DNA from: Paenimyroides aestuarii
GTDB lineage: Bacteria; Bacteroidota; Bacteroidia; Flavobacteriales; Flavobacteriaceae
Reading direction: 5' to 3'
Assembly (NCBI RefSeq): GCF_024628805.1
Contig: NZ_CP102382.1
Coordinates: 2,294,001-2,358,000, forward strand
Length of the DNA stretch: 64,000 nt
A program made the position numbers and the translations under genes. Of the stretch, positions 54,026 through 64,000 are shown piece by piece. The notes below the pieces were generated by a model that was given only the letters and a program-made list of their open reading frames with translations, did not search any database and had not been told where the DNA came from. The first letter of the stretch is position 1; each line of letters begins with the position of its first letter.

Positions 54026-54439
54026 GTGTCAATCAAAACATCTTATTTTTTTATAATAACAGCAGTAGTTTATTTCTTAATATCAATGATTTTTGATACT
54101 GATTTAGATGCTACCATTGATATAAATGTACATGATACGTATATTGTACTTTCAAATTTACATTTATCAATATTAATATCGATTTTCATTTTTCTTCAAG
54201 GAATATTGTATTTAATTGTTGAAAAGATAAAATTGAAACTTTATCCAATGCTGATAAAATTACACTTTTTGTTCATAGTTATTTCTCTTTCGATTTTAAT
54301 ATACTTTCTAAATTTTGAAAGCAGCTTTATTGATCTAATGTGGTTTAATATCAGTCTTATTATTACTTTATTAGGCAGTATTTTAATTCCGACAATTAAC
54401 TTGATATTCTCTGTTATAAATAGCAGAACTAATTCTTGA
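54026..54439 (+). CDS. Small four-helix membrane protein with a COX1-like motif
   Basis: A protein of about 138 residues with four membrane segments. The frame is open from within guaA (53915), but a start after the guaA terminator is more likely: GTG at 54026 (VSIKTSYFF). The second helix region reads DINVHDTYIVLSNLHLSI, which recalls the cytochrome oxidase subunit I helix VHDTYxVVAHFHYVL: HDTY and the second His of HxH are kept, the first (haem a3 ligand) is Asn. Small hypothetical proteins with this motif occur in flavobacteria (from memory). Six bases separate it from rlmF. Confidence 0.6.
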   Translation: MSIKTSYFFIITAVVYFLISMIFDTDLDATIDINVHDTYIVLSNLHLSILISIFIFLQGILYLIVEKIKLKLYPMLIKLHFLFIVISLSILIYFLNFESSFIDLMWFNISLIITLLGSILIPTINLIFSVINSRTNS

Positions 54440-54445
54440 TTAAAA

Positions 54446-55327
54446 ATGAATCATTCAAAAAATAAATTGCATCCGCGAAGTTTTCATAATCAATCTTATA
54501 ATTTTGAGGAATTGACCGCAAAAGTTCCTGAATTAAAGCAGTTTATTGTAAAAAACAGAGATGGGTTTGACACCTTACAATTTGCAAATCCAAAAGCAGT
54601 ATATTTTTTAAACAAAGCGTTGTTACTGCATTTTTATAAGTTGCATTTTTGGGAAATTCCCCATCAAAATCTAGTGCCGCCCATTCCGGGTAGAGCAGAT
54701 TATATTCATTATTTAGCCGATTTATTAAAGGTTGACAACTCTTATAAAACGACTATTTTAGACATTGGAACCGGTGCAAGTTTGGTGTATCCGCTCATTG
54801 GAAATGCCGTTTATGATTGGAATTTTGTGGCAAGCGATATCGAACCGAAATCAATAGAAATTGCTCAAAAAATTATTGATAAAAATCCACATTTATCTTC
54901 AAAAATTGCCGTACGACATCAGTCTGATAGCAAAAAAATACTTTCAGGAATCATCGCTAAAAATGATTTTTTTGACGCTGTGATGTGCAATCCGCCTTTT
55001 TTTAAATCGAAAGAAGAAGCTGAAGCACAAACGCTTCGTAAATTAAAAGGATTAGATAAACGCAAAACACCCAAACTGATTCATAATTTTTCGGGTAAAA
55101 ACAATGAATTGTGGTGCAAAGGCGGTGAGTTATCTTTTGTAACAAATTATATAGAAGAGAGTACTTTTTTTAAAGCGCAAGTTGGTTGGTTTACCAGCTT
55201 AATATCCAATGAAAATCATTTGAAACCCTTGCAAAATCAACTTCAACAAAAAGCAAAACGCATTGAAATAGTGCCCATGATGCAAGGTAATAAACGAAGC
55301 AGAATTTTAGCTTGGAGCTTTTCATGA
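54446..55327 (+). CDS. rlmF: 23S rRNA (adenine1618-N6)-methyltransferase
   Basis: A 293-residue methyltransferase. Visible are the RlmF N-terminal block LHPRSFHNQSYNFEEL, the WEIPHQNLVPPIPGRADYIH segment, the SAM motif LDIGTGASLVYPLIG (about 107-121) and the catalytic CNPPFF (about 181-186). It methylates A1618 in 23S rRNA. Length fits. Confidence 0.93.
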   Translation: MNHSKNKLHPRSFHNQSYNFEELTAKVPELKQFIVKNRDGFDTLQFANPKAVYFLNKALLLHFYKLHFWEIPHQNLVPPIPGRADYIHYLADLLKVDNSYKTTILDIGTGASLVYPLIGNAVYDWNFVASDIEPKSIEIAQKIIDKNPHLSSKIAVRHQSDSKKILSGIIAKNDFFDAVMCNPPFFKSKEEAEAQTLRKLKGLDKRKTPKLIHNFSGKNNELWCKGGELSFVTNYIEESTFFKAQVGWFTSLISNENHLKPLQNQLQQKAKRIEIVPMMQGNKRSRILAWSFS

Positions 55328-55409
55328 AATAATAAATCGCACATTAAGGTGTCAAATTATTAAATATTTGATGGTGCAAAACAGCCTATTTGTTTTTATA
55401 TTTGTTTTT

Positions 55410-57290
55410 ATGAAAAGAATATTATTAACATTATCGGTTTTGTTTGGTGCAACAACTTTGTATGCACAAACAGCTACTACAACACACACTGTTGCAAAGG
55501 GCGAAACAGTTACACAGATTGCAAAAAAATATAATACCACCAAAAATGTTTTGTTTTTATTGAATCCGGAAGCAGTTGATGGCATCAGTGAAAATCAAAT
55601 ATTAAAAATACCAACCACAGCGGGTGTTCAGCATACTGTGCAACCAAAAGAAACCATTTATGGCATCTCAAAGCAATACAATATTGCCATTGAAAAATTA
55701 TACGATTTAAACCCTGGTTTAAAGGAAAATGGTTTAAAGATTGGGCAATCTTTAAATTTAAGTGGTGCTCATTCAAATGCATCATCGCTAAAAAACGTTG
55801 CCAGCACAACAGTAATTGTTGAAAAAGGCGAAACTATTTACGGAATTGCCGTTAAAAACAACACAACGGTCTCGGTTTTGTATGAATTAAATCCGGGCTT
55901 GTTAGAAAATGGTTTGAAAGTTGGCCAGGCGATTAATATTCCTGTTTCTCAGAATGCAGTTTTAAATACGGTGAATTATACAAGTGGAAATGCAAAAACC
56001 ATTGTTGTTCAACCCAAGCAGACCATTTACAGTATCGTGAAATCTTACAATGTTTCACAAGAACAATTAATGAAATGGAATCCCGAACTTATCAATGGTT
56101 TAAAACAAGGAACCACACTCATTGTGGGTTATGAAGCGGATAATAGCATCCCGAATAGTAAAATTCCTAATACAGTTCCTTTTGAAAACAGCGTTTTTTC
56201 TACAAAAAAAGGAATCGATTTAACGTTGCCAAACGATGGTTCAACTAAAGAATTGGTTTTGTTGTTGCCTTTTAATACAGTAAAACATCATTTTAATAAT
56301 CCATCGATACATCAAAATATTAAAGAAGACGTGTTTTTAAACATGACTTTAGATTTTTATTCGGGTGCAAAGCTAGCAATTGAACATCTAAAAGATAAAA
56401 ACTATAATTTAAACATCCGAATTGTAGATTCTAAAGAAACGAAACGAGCACTTGATGTAAGCACTTTAAAAGATGATTTCGATTTTGCTGCAACCGATGT
56501 AATTATTGGCCCGTTTTTTCAAAAAAATGTTGATGCTGTTTCCGAAGCTTTTAAAAACCAGCACACTATTGTGGTTTCGCCACTTTCTACCGACAAAGGT
56601 AAACCGTATCCTCGCCAAGTACACACCATGCCAAACAGCGATATGGTAAAAAAAGAAATGCTTGAATATTTGCTTTCTAAACAAGAGCGAATCATTGCCA
56701 TTACCGACGGAAAGAATACAAATGCCAACTATTTTGCTACGAATTATCCTACAATTACCTCGTTAAATGTGCTAACAGATGAAAAAGTAAGTCCAACGAT
56801 TTTAAGAAATTTACTCTCAAACGAGCAAACAAATTATATTGTGTATGATGCCAATTCGCTAACCACAACGGTAGAGCTTTTAAACACACTGAAAACATTG
56901 CAAAAAGAGTTTATAATTCAGTTGGTAACACTTGAAAAGTTAGAGGTATTAGATTCTTCTGATGTAGCCATTAACGATCTAATTGCTTTAAAATATACCT
57001 TTCCATCAATTACAAACGATGCCGAAAATTCCAAGAAAAGCAAGTTTGTAAATACCTATCGAACTGCTTATGGAAAAAATCCGAGCAGGTTTGCCGTTCG
57101 TGGATACGATGTCACTTACGATGTTATTACCCGCATGTTTGAATCTGAAGAAGATTCTAATATTTTTGATTACGGATCGCAACAAGTTGAAAACAAATTT
57201 GCATACGTGAATGAAAATGGTGGTGTTTATAACAATGCAGTTTACATTTTGCAATACAATGAAGATTTAACCCTAAAAGAAGCTCAATAA
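55410..57290 (+). CDS. LysM-repeat protein with a PBP1-like C-terminal domain
   Basis: A 626-residue exported protein (start at MKRILLTLSVLF; signal cleavage after LYAQ). Four LysM motifs follow, beginning HTVAKGETVTQIAKKY, HTVQPKETIYGISKQY, VIVEKGETIYGIAVKN and IVVQPKQTIYSIVKSY. The C-terminal half (about 265-620) resembles a type 1 periplasmic-binding fold as in amino acid ABC binding proteins. Such proteins are common in flavobacteria and probably bind peptidoglycan. The stop overlaps the osmC start by one base. Confidence 0.85.
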   Translation: MKRILLTLSVLFGATTLYAQTATTTHTVAKGETVTQIAKKYNTTKNVLFLLNPEAVDGISENQILKIPTTAGVQHTVQPKETIYGISKQYNIAIEKLYDLNPGLKENGLKIGQSLNLSGAHSNASSLKNVASTTVIVEKGETIYGIAVKNNTTVSVLYELNPGLLENGLKVGQAINIPVSQNAVLNTVNYTSGNAKTIVVQPKQTIYSIVKSYNVSQEQLMKWNPELINGLKQGTTLIVGYEADNSIPNSKIPNTVPFENSVFSTKKGIDLTLPNDGSTKELVLLLPFNTVKHHFNNPSIHQNIKEDVFLNMTLDFYSGAKLAIEHLKDKNYNLNIRIVDSKETKRALDVSTLKDDFDFAATDVIIGPFFQKNVDAVSEAFKNQHTIVVSPLSTDKGKPYPRQVHTMPNSDMVKKEMLEYLLSKQERIIAITDGKNTNANYFATNYPTITSLNVLTDEKVSPTILRNLLSNEQTNYIVYDANSLTTTVELLNTLKTLQKEFIIQLVTLEKLEVLDSSDVAINDLIALKYTFPSITNDAENSKKSKFVNTYRTAYGKNPSRFAVRGYDVTYDVITRMFESEEDSNIFDYGSQQVENKFAYVNENGGVYNNAVYILQYNEDLTLKEAQ

Positions 57291-57694
57291 TGCCTACAAG
57301 TACAGTTGTTTACAAAGGAACATTACGCACCGAATCGACCCATTTGCAATCGGGTACAGTTATTATAACCGATGCCCCAACCGATAATCATGGCAAAGGC
57401 GAAGCTTTTTCACCAACAGATATGGTTGCCAATTCACTGGCAACGTGTATGTTTAGTATTATGGGTATTAAGGCAAATGCTATGAATGTTCATATAGAAG
57501 GATCCACAGCCGATGTTACAAAAATAATGCAAGCCGAGCCTAGAAAAATCAGTGAAATAATAGTGGTTTTAAATATGAAAGGAGTTTCCGATGAAAAAAA
57601 CCGAGTTATTTTAGAGCGTGCAGCAATGACCTGCCCAGTTTTTTTAAGTTTGCACCCCGATATTAAAAAAAGCATAAGTTTTAACTGGAACTAA
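57290..57694 (+). CDS. OsmC-family protein
   Basis: A 134-residue thiol peroxidase-like protein. The family's first redox Cys is in NSLATCMFSIMGI (about residue 52) and the second in AAMTCPVFLSLHP (about 116). The family reduces organic hydroperoxides. Translation is coupled to the upstream LysM gene by a one-base overlap. Confidence 0.92.
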   Translation: MPTSTVVYKGTLRTESTHLQSGTVIITDAPTDNHGKGEAFSPTDMVANSLATCMFSIMGIKANAMNVHIEGSTADVTKIMQAEPRKISEIIVVLNMKGVSDEKNRVILERAAMTCPVFLSLHPDIKKSISFNWN

Positions 57695-57764
57695 TTTCTG
57701 GGTCATGTAATTGTAAGGTTTTATAAAAATGCGTATATTTAGGTAAACCTTAAATTAAAAAAAT

Positions 57765-57968
57765 ATGCTATCAGAAGAAGAAAAAGAAATCATTCTTTAT
57801 GATCTTACTAAAATTATTATTGATCAAAAAGAAGAAAAAAATTATCATTCAATAGAAGATTTAGACGAAGAAGATTTACACAGATTATCAATTTTGCAAA
57901 AAGTGCATCCTGATAAATACCTATTTGCAAGAGCTCTAATTGAAGATAATTTAAGAGCAATTGTTTAA
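57765..57968 (+). CDS. Small acidic protein, unknown function
   Basis: A 67-residue, highly charged, probably helical protein. The start is preceded by a TATATTTAGG box resembling a -7 element. It is followed by a DUF3820 gene, 46 bases away. Family not recognised. Confidence 0.6.
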   Translation: MLSEEEKEIILYDLTKIIIDQKEEKNYHSIEDLDEEDLHRLSILQKVHPDKYLFARALIEDNLRAIV

Positions 57969-58014
57969 TGTAACACTTTAATTAAAAAAACACAATGTGT
58001 TCATTTATAACTAA

Positions 58015-58248
58015 ATGGAAAATAATAATAATAAAGAATTGTTAGATTTAGCACATGCAAAAATGCCCTTTGGAAAATTCAAAGGGTATTTTTTAGTTGA
58101 TATACCCGAGCCTTATTATGTGTGGTACAAAAACAAAGGTTTTCCGGCAGGTAAATTGGGTAAACAATTGGCGATGATGTATGAAATTAAACTAAACGGA
58201 TTAGAAGTTCTGATACGAAATATTAAAAACAAATATCCAAAGCCATAG
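58015..58248 (+). CDS. DUF3820 protein
   Basis: A 77-residue protein with the DUF3820 pattern: KMPFGKFKGYFLVDIPEPYY and WYKNKGFPAGKLGKQLAM. The family is widespread in bacteria and sometimes found with exonuclease domains, suggesting a link to nucleic acids, but the role is not proven. Confidence 0.88.
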   Translation: MENNNNKELLDLAHAKMPFGKFKGYFLVDIPEPYYVWYKNKGFPAGKLGKQLAMMYEIKLNGLEVLIRNIKNKYPKP

Positions 58249-58249
58249 T

Positions 58250-58669
58250 TTATTCAAATAAATTGTTTTTATCTAAGCCTTTAATGGTTTTTCTTTTAAC
58301 ATATAAATACAATATATAATGTATAATTAGAAAAAGCAGCCAAATAAGTAATGTTAAGTGTACTGTATTTATATTTTCTTTGTTCGATTGTAATTTTAAA
58401 AGAAACCAAGTTTCAGAAATTAAATTGTGAACAATAAAAGTAGCCAAGTGAAATCTAAAACCAACATCAAAAATTGGTAAATATTCACCATCTTTATAGC
58501 CAAAATACCAACCAGAGCAAAACATAGCAGCACCATAAAGTATCGAAGATGCTAAAACTAAAGTTAAGTTATTATTTTGTAATCCAAAAGATAAAAAATA
58601 TCTAAAAACAATTGTAAGTAAAGCTGCTATTAAAGCAAATTTCACTAAGTAAGGTGTAATAGTTTTCAT
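58250..58669 (-). CDS. Membrane protein paired with a PadR regulator
   Basis: A 139-residue protein with four membrane segments. It starts two bases after the stop of the PadR gene on the same strand, so the two are a unit. Such small membrane proteins next to PadR often are targets of that regulator. No family recognised. Confidence 0.65.
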   Translation of the reverse strand: MKTITPYLVKFALIAALLTIVFRYFLSFGLQNNNLTLVLASSILYGAAMFCSGWYFGYKDGEYLPIFDVGFRFHLATFIVHNLISETWFLLKLQSNKENINTVHLTLLIWLLFLIIHYILYLYVKRKTIKGLDKNNLFE

Positions 58670-58671
58670 AA

Positions 58672-59034
58672 TTAATTTTTTAATAAATTTTTAATTTCTT
58701 CGTTGTAAAATAAATTAATGTTTCGCGTTACAAATTTTTCAAAAAGTTCGTTTCCTAAATTGGTTAATTGATAATATTTTCTTTCCGGACCTTTATTACC
58801 TTTTTGGGTTTCGTATTTTAAAATATCAATGTGTTCAAATTTTCTTAAAATTCTATACAAACTTTGTTCTTCGCATTGCATAGTTCCATTCGATTTTTCC
58901 GAAATAAATTGTCTTATTTCATCAACATATTTTGGTTTTTCTTTTAAGGATAAAAAAATCCAAAGAGTAAGTTGACCTTTTTTATAGGTTTCTTCCCATG
59001 AAGTTAATAATTCATTTAATAATTTATCATTCAT
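58672..59034 (-). CDS. PadR-family transcriptional regulator
   Basis: A 120-residue winged-helix protein. The region EEQSLYRILRKFEHIDILKYETQKGNKGPERKYYQLT fits the PadR recognition helix and wing. PadR regulators usually repress their own operon. Here it precedes the four-helix membrane gene and lies upstream of pyrG, transcribed divergently. Confidence 0.8.
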   Translation of the reverse strand: MNDKLLNELLTSWEETYKKGQLTLWIFLSLKEKPKYVDEIRQFISEKSNGTMQCEEQSLYRILRKFEHIDILKYETQKGNKGPERKYYQLTNLGNELFEKFVTRNINLFYNEEIKNLLKN

Positions 59035-59136
59035 TATTATTTAATTAGTATTAAACAATTAGTATAATACCAAAAGTAAATATTTAATTTGTAAAAGCAA
59101 TGGTTTAAATGTTAAAATTTGATGTTTAAATTGTGA

Positions 59137-60837
<1,701 letters not shown>

Positions 60838-60879
60838 TCTACAAAGATTCGCTTTTTAAGAGTAATTAATTTTTCAATA

Positions 60880-62757
60880 ATGGAAGAAAAAAAGTTAGAC
60901 AAAAGTAGCCTTATAGGCATGGCTATTATTACTGTTTTATTAATTTGGATGGTATCTGGAAACATGTTTTCAGATAAAAAAGACGATAAAACGAAAGAAA
61001 CCACCACAACCGAAACTGCTGCCAAAACGCCAATTGATCAATTAGCGGCAAATGCACAAAACGACACAGTTGCTACTGCGCAACTTAAAAATGAACTAGG
61101 GTCGTTTGCATACGGCGCAGCATTACCCACAGTTGTTGGGGCAAAAGACATTACTGTAAACAACGGGGTTTTAACAGTTGTTTTCTCCGGTAAAGGCGGT
61201 TATATTAAAGAAGTAACGGTAAACGATCAAAAGAGAATTTCGAGCCAAAATACCGATTTAGTTAAGATTATTACAGATAATAATTCCAAACTAAATTTAA
61301 AATTCAACACAAAAGACAACCGTGTTCTTAATACGAAAGATTTGTTGTTTGAACCTACACAAACAAAAGAAGGTGAAAACACAGTGATTTCTATGAAGTT
61401 AAAAACTTCGGAAACCGCTTATTTGGAGTATCGTTATGTATTGAAACCTAACGATTATATGCTTGATTTAAGTATAAAATCGGTTGGTTTAAACAATGTG
61501 CTTAATACGGCAAATCCGGCAGAATTAACTTGGCAGCTAAAAGCTACCCGAAACGAAAAATCGATCACTTACGAAAATCGTTATGCAGAGATTGTGTATG
61601 AATACGAAGACGGAAAAGACGATTATCTGAATCCTGCAAAAACAACTATTGAAGATGCACAAGATTTAACCTATGTAGCTTTTAAACAACATTTGTTTAC
61701 GTCGGTTTTATTAACCGAAACACCTATCAAAACAGCAAAATTAAGTCAGGAAAATTTAGTGAAAGACGAAGATAGCAATGCTGCTTTCTTAAAAGATTTT
61801 CAGGCAGTAATGCCATTAGAATATAAAGGTGGTGAACTTTCGTATAACATGAATTTGTATATGGGTCCCACTGACTATAACATCTTAAACGATTACGATA
61901 AAAATTTAGACGAGATTGTTCCATTAGGATGGGGAATTTTTGGCTGGTTGAATAAATTAATCATTATTCCGATTTTTACAGTATTAACGAATTTAATTCC
62001 TCACGGAATTGCTATTGTATTGTTCACAATCGTGATTCGTTTGATCATGTCGCCGGTTCAGTACAAATCGTATGTTTCGCAGGCAAAAATGAAATTAATT
62101 CGCCCAGAAGTAAACGAATTAAATGAAAAGTACGCGAAAGACCCAATGAAGAAACAGCAGGAAACCATGAAGCTTTATAACAAAGCAGGGGTAAACCCAA
62201 TGGCAGGTTGTATTCCAATGTTTATTCAGTTGCCGGTTTTCTATGCGTTGTTTAGTTTCTTTCCATCGGCGTTTGATTTAAGACAAAAAGCATTCCTTTG
62301 GGCAGACGATTTATCGTCGTATGACAGTGTGTTTACTTTACCGTTCTCGATTCCATTTTACGGAAACCACGTTAGTTTGTTCCCAATTTTGGCTGCTTTG
62401 GCAACGTTTGTTTACATGAAAATGACAACAGGCGATCAGGCTGCCATGACTCCGCAACAAGAAGGTATGCCGGATATGAGCAAAATCATGAAAGTGATGA
62501 TTTATATTTCACCAGTGATGATGTTGTTTTTCTTTAACAATTACGCTTCTGGTTTGTCGTTGTACTACTTTATTTCAAATTTAATTACCATAGGAATTAT
62601 GTATGTAATTAAAAATAAAATTGTTACAGAAGATAAAGTAAAAGCAATTATCGAAACCAATAAATCAAAAGAAAAGCCCAAATCTAAATTCCAACGCAAA
62701 ATGGAAGAAATGATGGAGCAAGCACAGCAACAGCAAAATGCTCAAAAGAAAAAATAA
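60880..62757 (+). CDS. yidC: Membrane protein insertase YidC
   Basis: A 625-residue insertase. A first membrane segment (about 10-28) and a large periplasmic domain (about 60-355) precede the conserved core: GWGIFGWLNKLIIIPIF, IVIRLIMSPVQYKSYVSQAK (with the functional Arg in the groove), CIPMFIQLPVFYALF and a last segment near 545. The C-terminal tail is rich in Lys, Met and Gln, as is common in Bacteroidota. It inserts and folds inner membrane proteins, alone or with SecYEG. Confidence 0.96.
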   Translation: MEEKKLDKSSLIGMAIITVLLIWMVSGNMFSDKKDDKTKETTTTETAAKTPIDQLAANAQNDTVATAQLKNELGSFAYGAALPTVVGAKDITVNNGVLTVVFSGKGGYIKEVTVNDQKRISSQNTDLVKIITDNNSKLNLKFNTKDNRVLNTKDLLFEPTQTKEGENTVISMKLKTSETAYLEYRYVLKPNDYMLDLSIKSVGLNNVLNTANPAELTWQLKATRNEKSITYENRYAEIVYEYEDGKDDYLNPAKTTIEDAQDLTYVAFKQHLFTSVLLTETPIKTAKLSQENLVKDEDSNAAFLKDFQAVMPLEYKGGELSYNMNLYMGPTDYNILNDYDKNLDEIVPLGWGIFGWLNKLIIIPIFTVLTNLIPHGIAIVLFTIVIRLIMSPVQYKSYVSQAKMKLIRPEVNELNEKYAKDPMKKQQETMKLYNKAGVNPMAGCIPMFIQLPVFYALFSFFPSAFDLRQKAFLWADDLSSYDSVFTLPFSIPFYGNHVSLFPILAALATFVYMKMTTGDQAAMTPQQEGMPDMSKIMKVMIYISPVMMLFFFNNYASGLSLYYFISNLITIGIMYVIKNKIVTEDKVKAIIETNKSKEKPKSKFQRKMEEMMEQAQQQQNAQKKK

Positions 62758-62776
62758 TTTATTTTTGATTATATTT

Positions 62777-62806
62777 AAAGCATCCTTGAAAGAGGGTGCT
62801 TTTTGT
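62777..62806 (+). terminator. Terminator after yidC
   Basis: AAAGCATCC at 62777-62785 pairs with GGGTGCTTT at 62794-62802, followed by T residues. Confidence 0.75.
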
Positions 62807-62865
62807 TTTAAAAGAGATACACGTAAATAATTTTCAATCAGAAAAAGTTTTAATATGAAATTGCT

Positions 62866-63294
62866 ATGAAAAAAATTAAATTATTTTTAGGATCACTTAT
62901 TTTATTGTTAGGTCAAAATATAATAGCACAAAACTTTAGCTCTAATGAAAGAAGAGAAACAGTAGAAAAAATTCTTAATACAGCTATTAATAGTTTACCA
63001 TTTGATAGCGTTTATAATCAAAAGCGATTTTGTTTCTTAGCTAATGAGTTATTAACAAAAAATTCCCAATTAATATTAAAACGTAAAAAATGTAAAGTTT
63101 TAATTTTTGAGAGAGATAAAGTCAAAAAATTAAAGAAGTATGTAGTACTTGGTGATTTTACATTAAATTGGAATAATCCAATTGTTGTAAGGATTCAATT
63201 TGAAGTGATGCCAGATAATAGGCTCTTAAATATCTCACTTGAAAAAGTTGATGAATTATGGACTATAAAAGATTATCTAATTTTAGATAATTAA
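62866..63294 (+). CDS. Small exported protein, unknown function
   Basis: A 142-residue protein with a signal peptide (MKKIKLFLGSLILLLG, cleavage after IIAQ, about residue 22). The mature part has mixed charge and a likely alpha/beta fold, with the strand-rich end LLNISLEKVDELW. No family recognised. It lies alone between the yidC terminator and the convergent oxidoreductase. Confidence 0.6.
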   Translation: MKKIKLFLGSLILLLGQNIIAQNFSSNERRETVEKILNTAINSLPFDSVYNQKRFCFLANELLTKNSQLILKRKKCKVLIFERDKVKKLKKYVVLGDFTLNWNNPIVVRIQFEVMPDNRLLNISLEKVDELWTIKDYLILDN

Positions 63295-63308
63295 ATTAAT
63301 GCCAATTC

Positions 63309-63329
63309 GCGCAAGCGTCACGCTTGTGC
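63309..63329. repeat. REP-like palindrome
   Basis: CAAGCGT at 63312-63318 and ACGCTTG at 63320-63326 form a near-perfect palindrome, extended by GC pairs at the outer ends. It lies between the stops of convergent genes. It is unlike the two other palindrome families here. Confidence 0.55.
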
Positions 63330-63358
63330 TGATAGATATACTACAGTATTTTATAAAT

Positions 63359-64000
63359 TTAATCCAACAAATCCGCCAATTCTTCGCCTACAATTGAGCC
63401 AATCGCAATGCCTGTTCCAGTTAAACGAACGCCACAATACACATTTTCCGAAAGCTGTTTCACAATTGGATTTCGTTTTTCGCCCATTCCCATAATTCCG
63501 CTCCAGCGATGATCGATTTCAAATGTATGATTCGGAAGAATGATTTCTCTTAAGTAAGTTTCCAATTGATTTTGAATTAATGTTGTTGTAGCAAATTCCG
63601 TGGTGGTTTCACCTTCCAAATCCAGATTTCTTCCACCTCCGAATAGCACGCGATTACCAACATTTCTAAAATAATAAAAGCCTTCGTCCATATGAAAACA
63701 ACCTTTGAATGGTAAATTTTCAATTGGTTTTGTGACTAAAACTTGTGCCCGAGCGGGAACTACGTCCAAATCATATAATTTTTTGGTAAATGCATTCGTA
63801 CACAAAAATACTTTTTTTGAAGTGAACTGAAATCCATTTTCCAATTCAATTGCTACTTCAGTGTTCAAATCGTTTATTGATTTTACTTCCACATTATTTA
63901 AAATGGATATACCACTAGAAATAACCAATTGTACAAACGATTGCATCATTTTTCCGGTGTGAATATGTCCTTCAAAATCGGTTTCAATCATGCCAATTGT
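63359..64000 (-). CDS. FAD-dependent oxidoreductase, DAO type (partial)
   Basis: The frame is open from the right edge and ends at 63359, giving at least 214 residues of the C-terminal part. Features of the DAO/glycine oxidase group are FEGHIHTGKMMQSFV, CTNAFTKKLY, FYYFRNVGNRVLFGG, DHRWSGIMGMGEKRNPIV and the FAD-binding end CGVRLTGTGIAIGSIVGEELADLL. The N-terminal FAD-binding GxGxxG lies outside the window. The substrate (an amino acid or related amine) is unknown. Confidence 0.85.
   Translation of the reverse strand, partial: TIGMIETDFEGHIHTGKMMQSFVQLVISSGISILNNVEVKSINDLNTEVAIELENGFQFTSKKVFLCTNAFTKKLYDLDVVPARAQVLVTKPIENLPFKGCFHMDEGFYYFRNVGNRVLFGGGRNLDLEGETTTEFATTTLIQNQLETYLREIILPNHTFEIDHRWSGIMGMGEKRNPIVKQLSENVYCGVRLTGTGIAIGSIVGEELADLLD

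Overview
The window is chromosomal DNA from a member of the Bacteroidota, most likely a Flavobacteriales species of the Flavobacterium/Myroides kind. The evidence is the AT-rich base composition, absence of obvious Shine-Dalgarno boxes, promoters with the TAnnTTTG -7 box typical of Bacteroidota, a PorX-type regulator of the type IX secretion system, a fused ResB/CcsA cytochrome c biogenesis protein, a menaquinone gene (menD), and many gene products shared with flavobacteria. No rRNA operon or CRISPR array was seen. Two tRNA genes are present.

Layout. 1-4.2 kb: the end of one gene, two small membrane-anchored proteins and two similar lipoproteins, one with WG repeats. 4.2-5.4 kb: a cluster of palindromic repeats around a small IS200-like (REP-associated) tyrosine transposase, with one more repeat copy at 1.2 kb. 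5.4-10.4 kb: a signal-peptide stub, a metal-chelate ABC transporter pair (binding protein plus permease, no ATPase), a universal stress protein and mnmE. 10.4-16.4 kb: a gene-poor accessory stretch. It holds decayed pieces of an integrase, of IS982-type transposases and of an AraC regulator, mixed with small unknown genes, a DUF421 membrane protein and a short stress-type cluster with a DCC-family thiol protein and a ferritin-like protein.

16.4-26.1 kb: a defence island. It contains a type I restriction-modification system (hsdM, hsdS, hsdR) interrupted between hsdS and hsdR by an RloC/PrrC-like anticodon-nuclease candidate and a second REP-associated transposase with its own palindrome family. 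A truncated YgjP-type peptidase and an internally deleted Fic gene follow. The ATPase-nuclease is probably a back-up toxin that acts when restriction is defeated, as known for PrrC and RloC.

26.2-64 kb: mostly housekeeping genes. pepT; tRNA-Ser and tRNA-Tyr; porX-tsaE-ald; an intact IS982 element with a 7-bp target duplication; a glycosyltransferase and coaE; an RprXY-like two-component pair; a GrpE-like/Hsp70-like chaperone pair; menD; a glutathione peroxidase; the 1053-residue cytochrome c assembly protein; a class I aminotransferase; an alpha-oxoamine synthase probably for sphingolipid or sulfonolipid synthesis; an NlpE-like lipoprotein; guaA; rlmF; a LysM/PBP1 protein with OsmC; a PadR regulator pair; pyrG; yidC; and the end of a DAO-type oxidoreductase at the right edge.

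The most notable themes are two independent transposase/palindrome families, palindromes and short repeats that lie in frame inside coding sequences (the second transposase, hsdS, mnmE), and the anticodon-nuclease candidate embedded in the restriction locus. All product names come from reading the sequence and recalling families; no database search was run.
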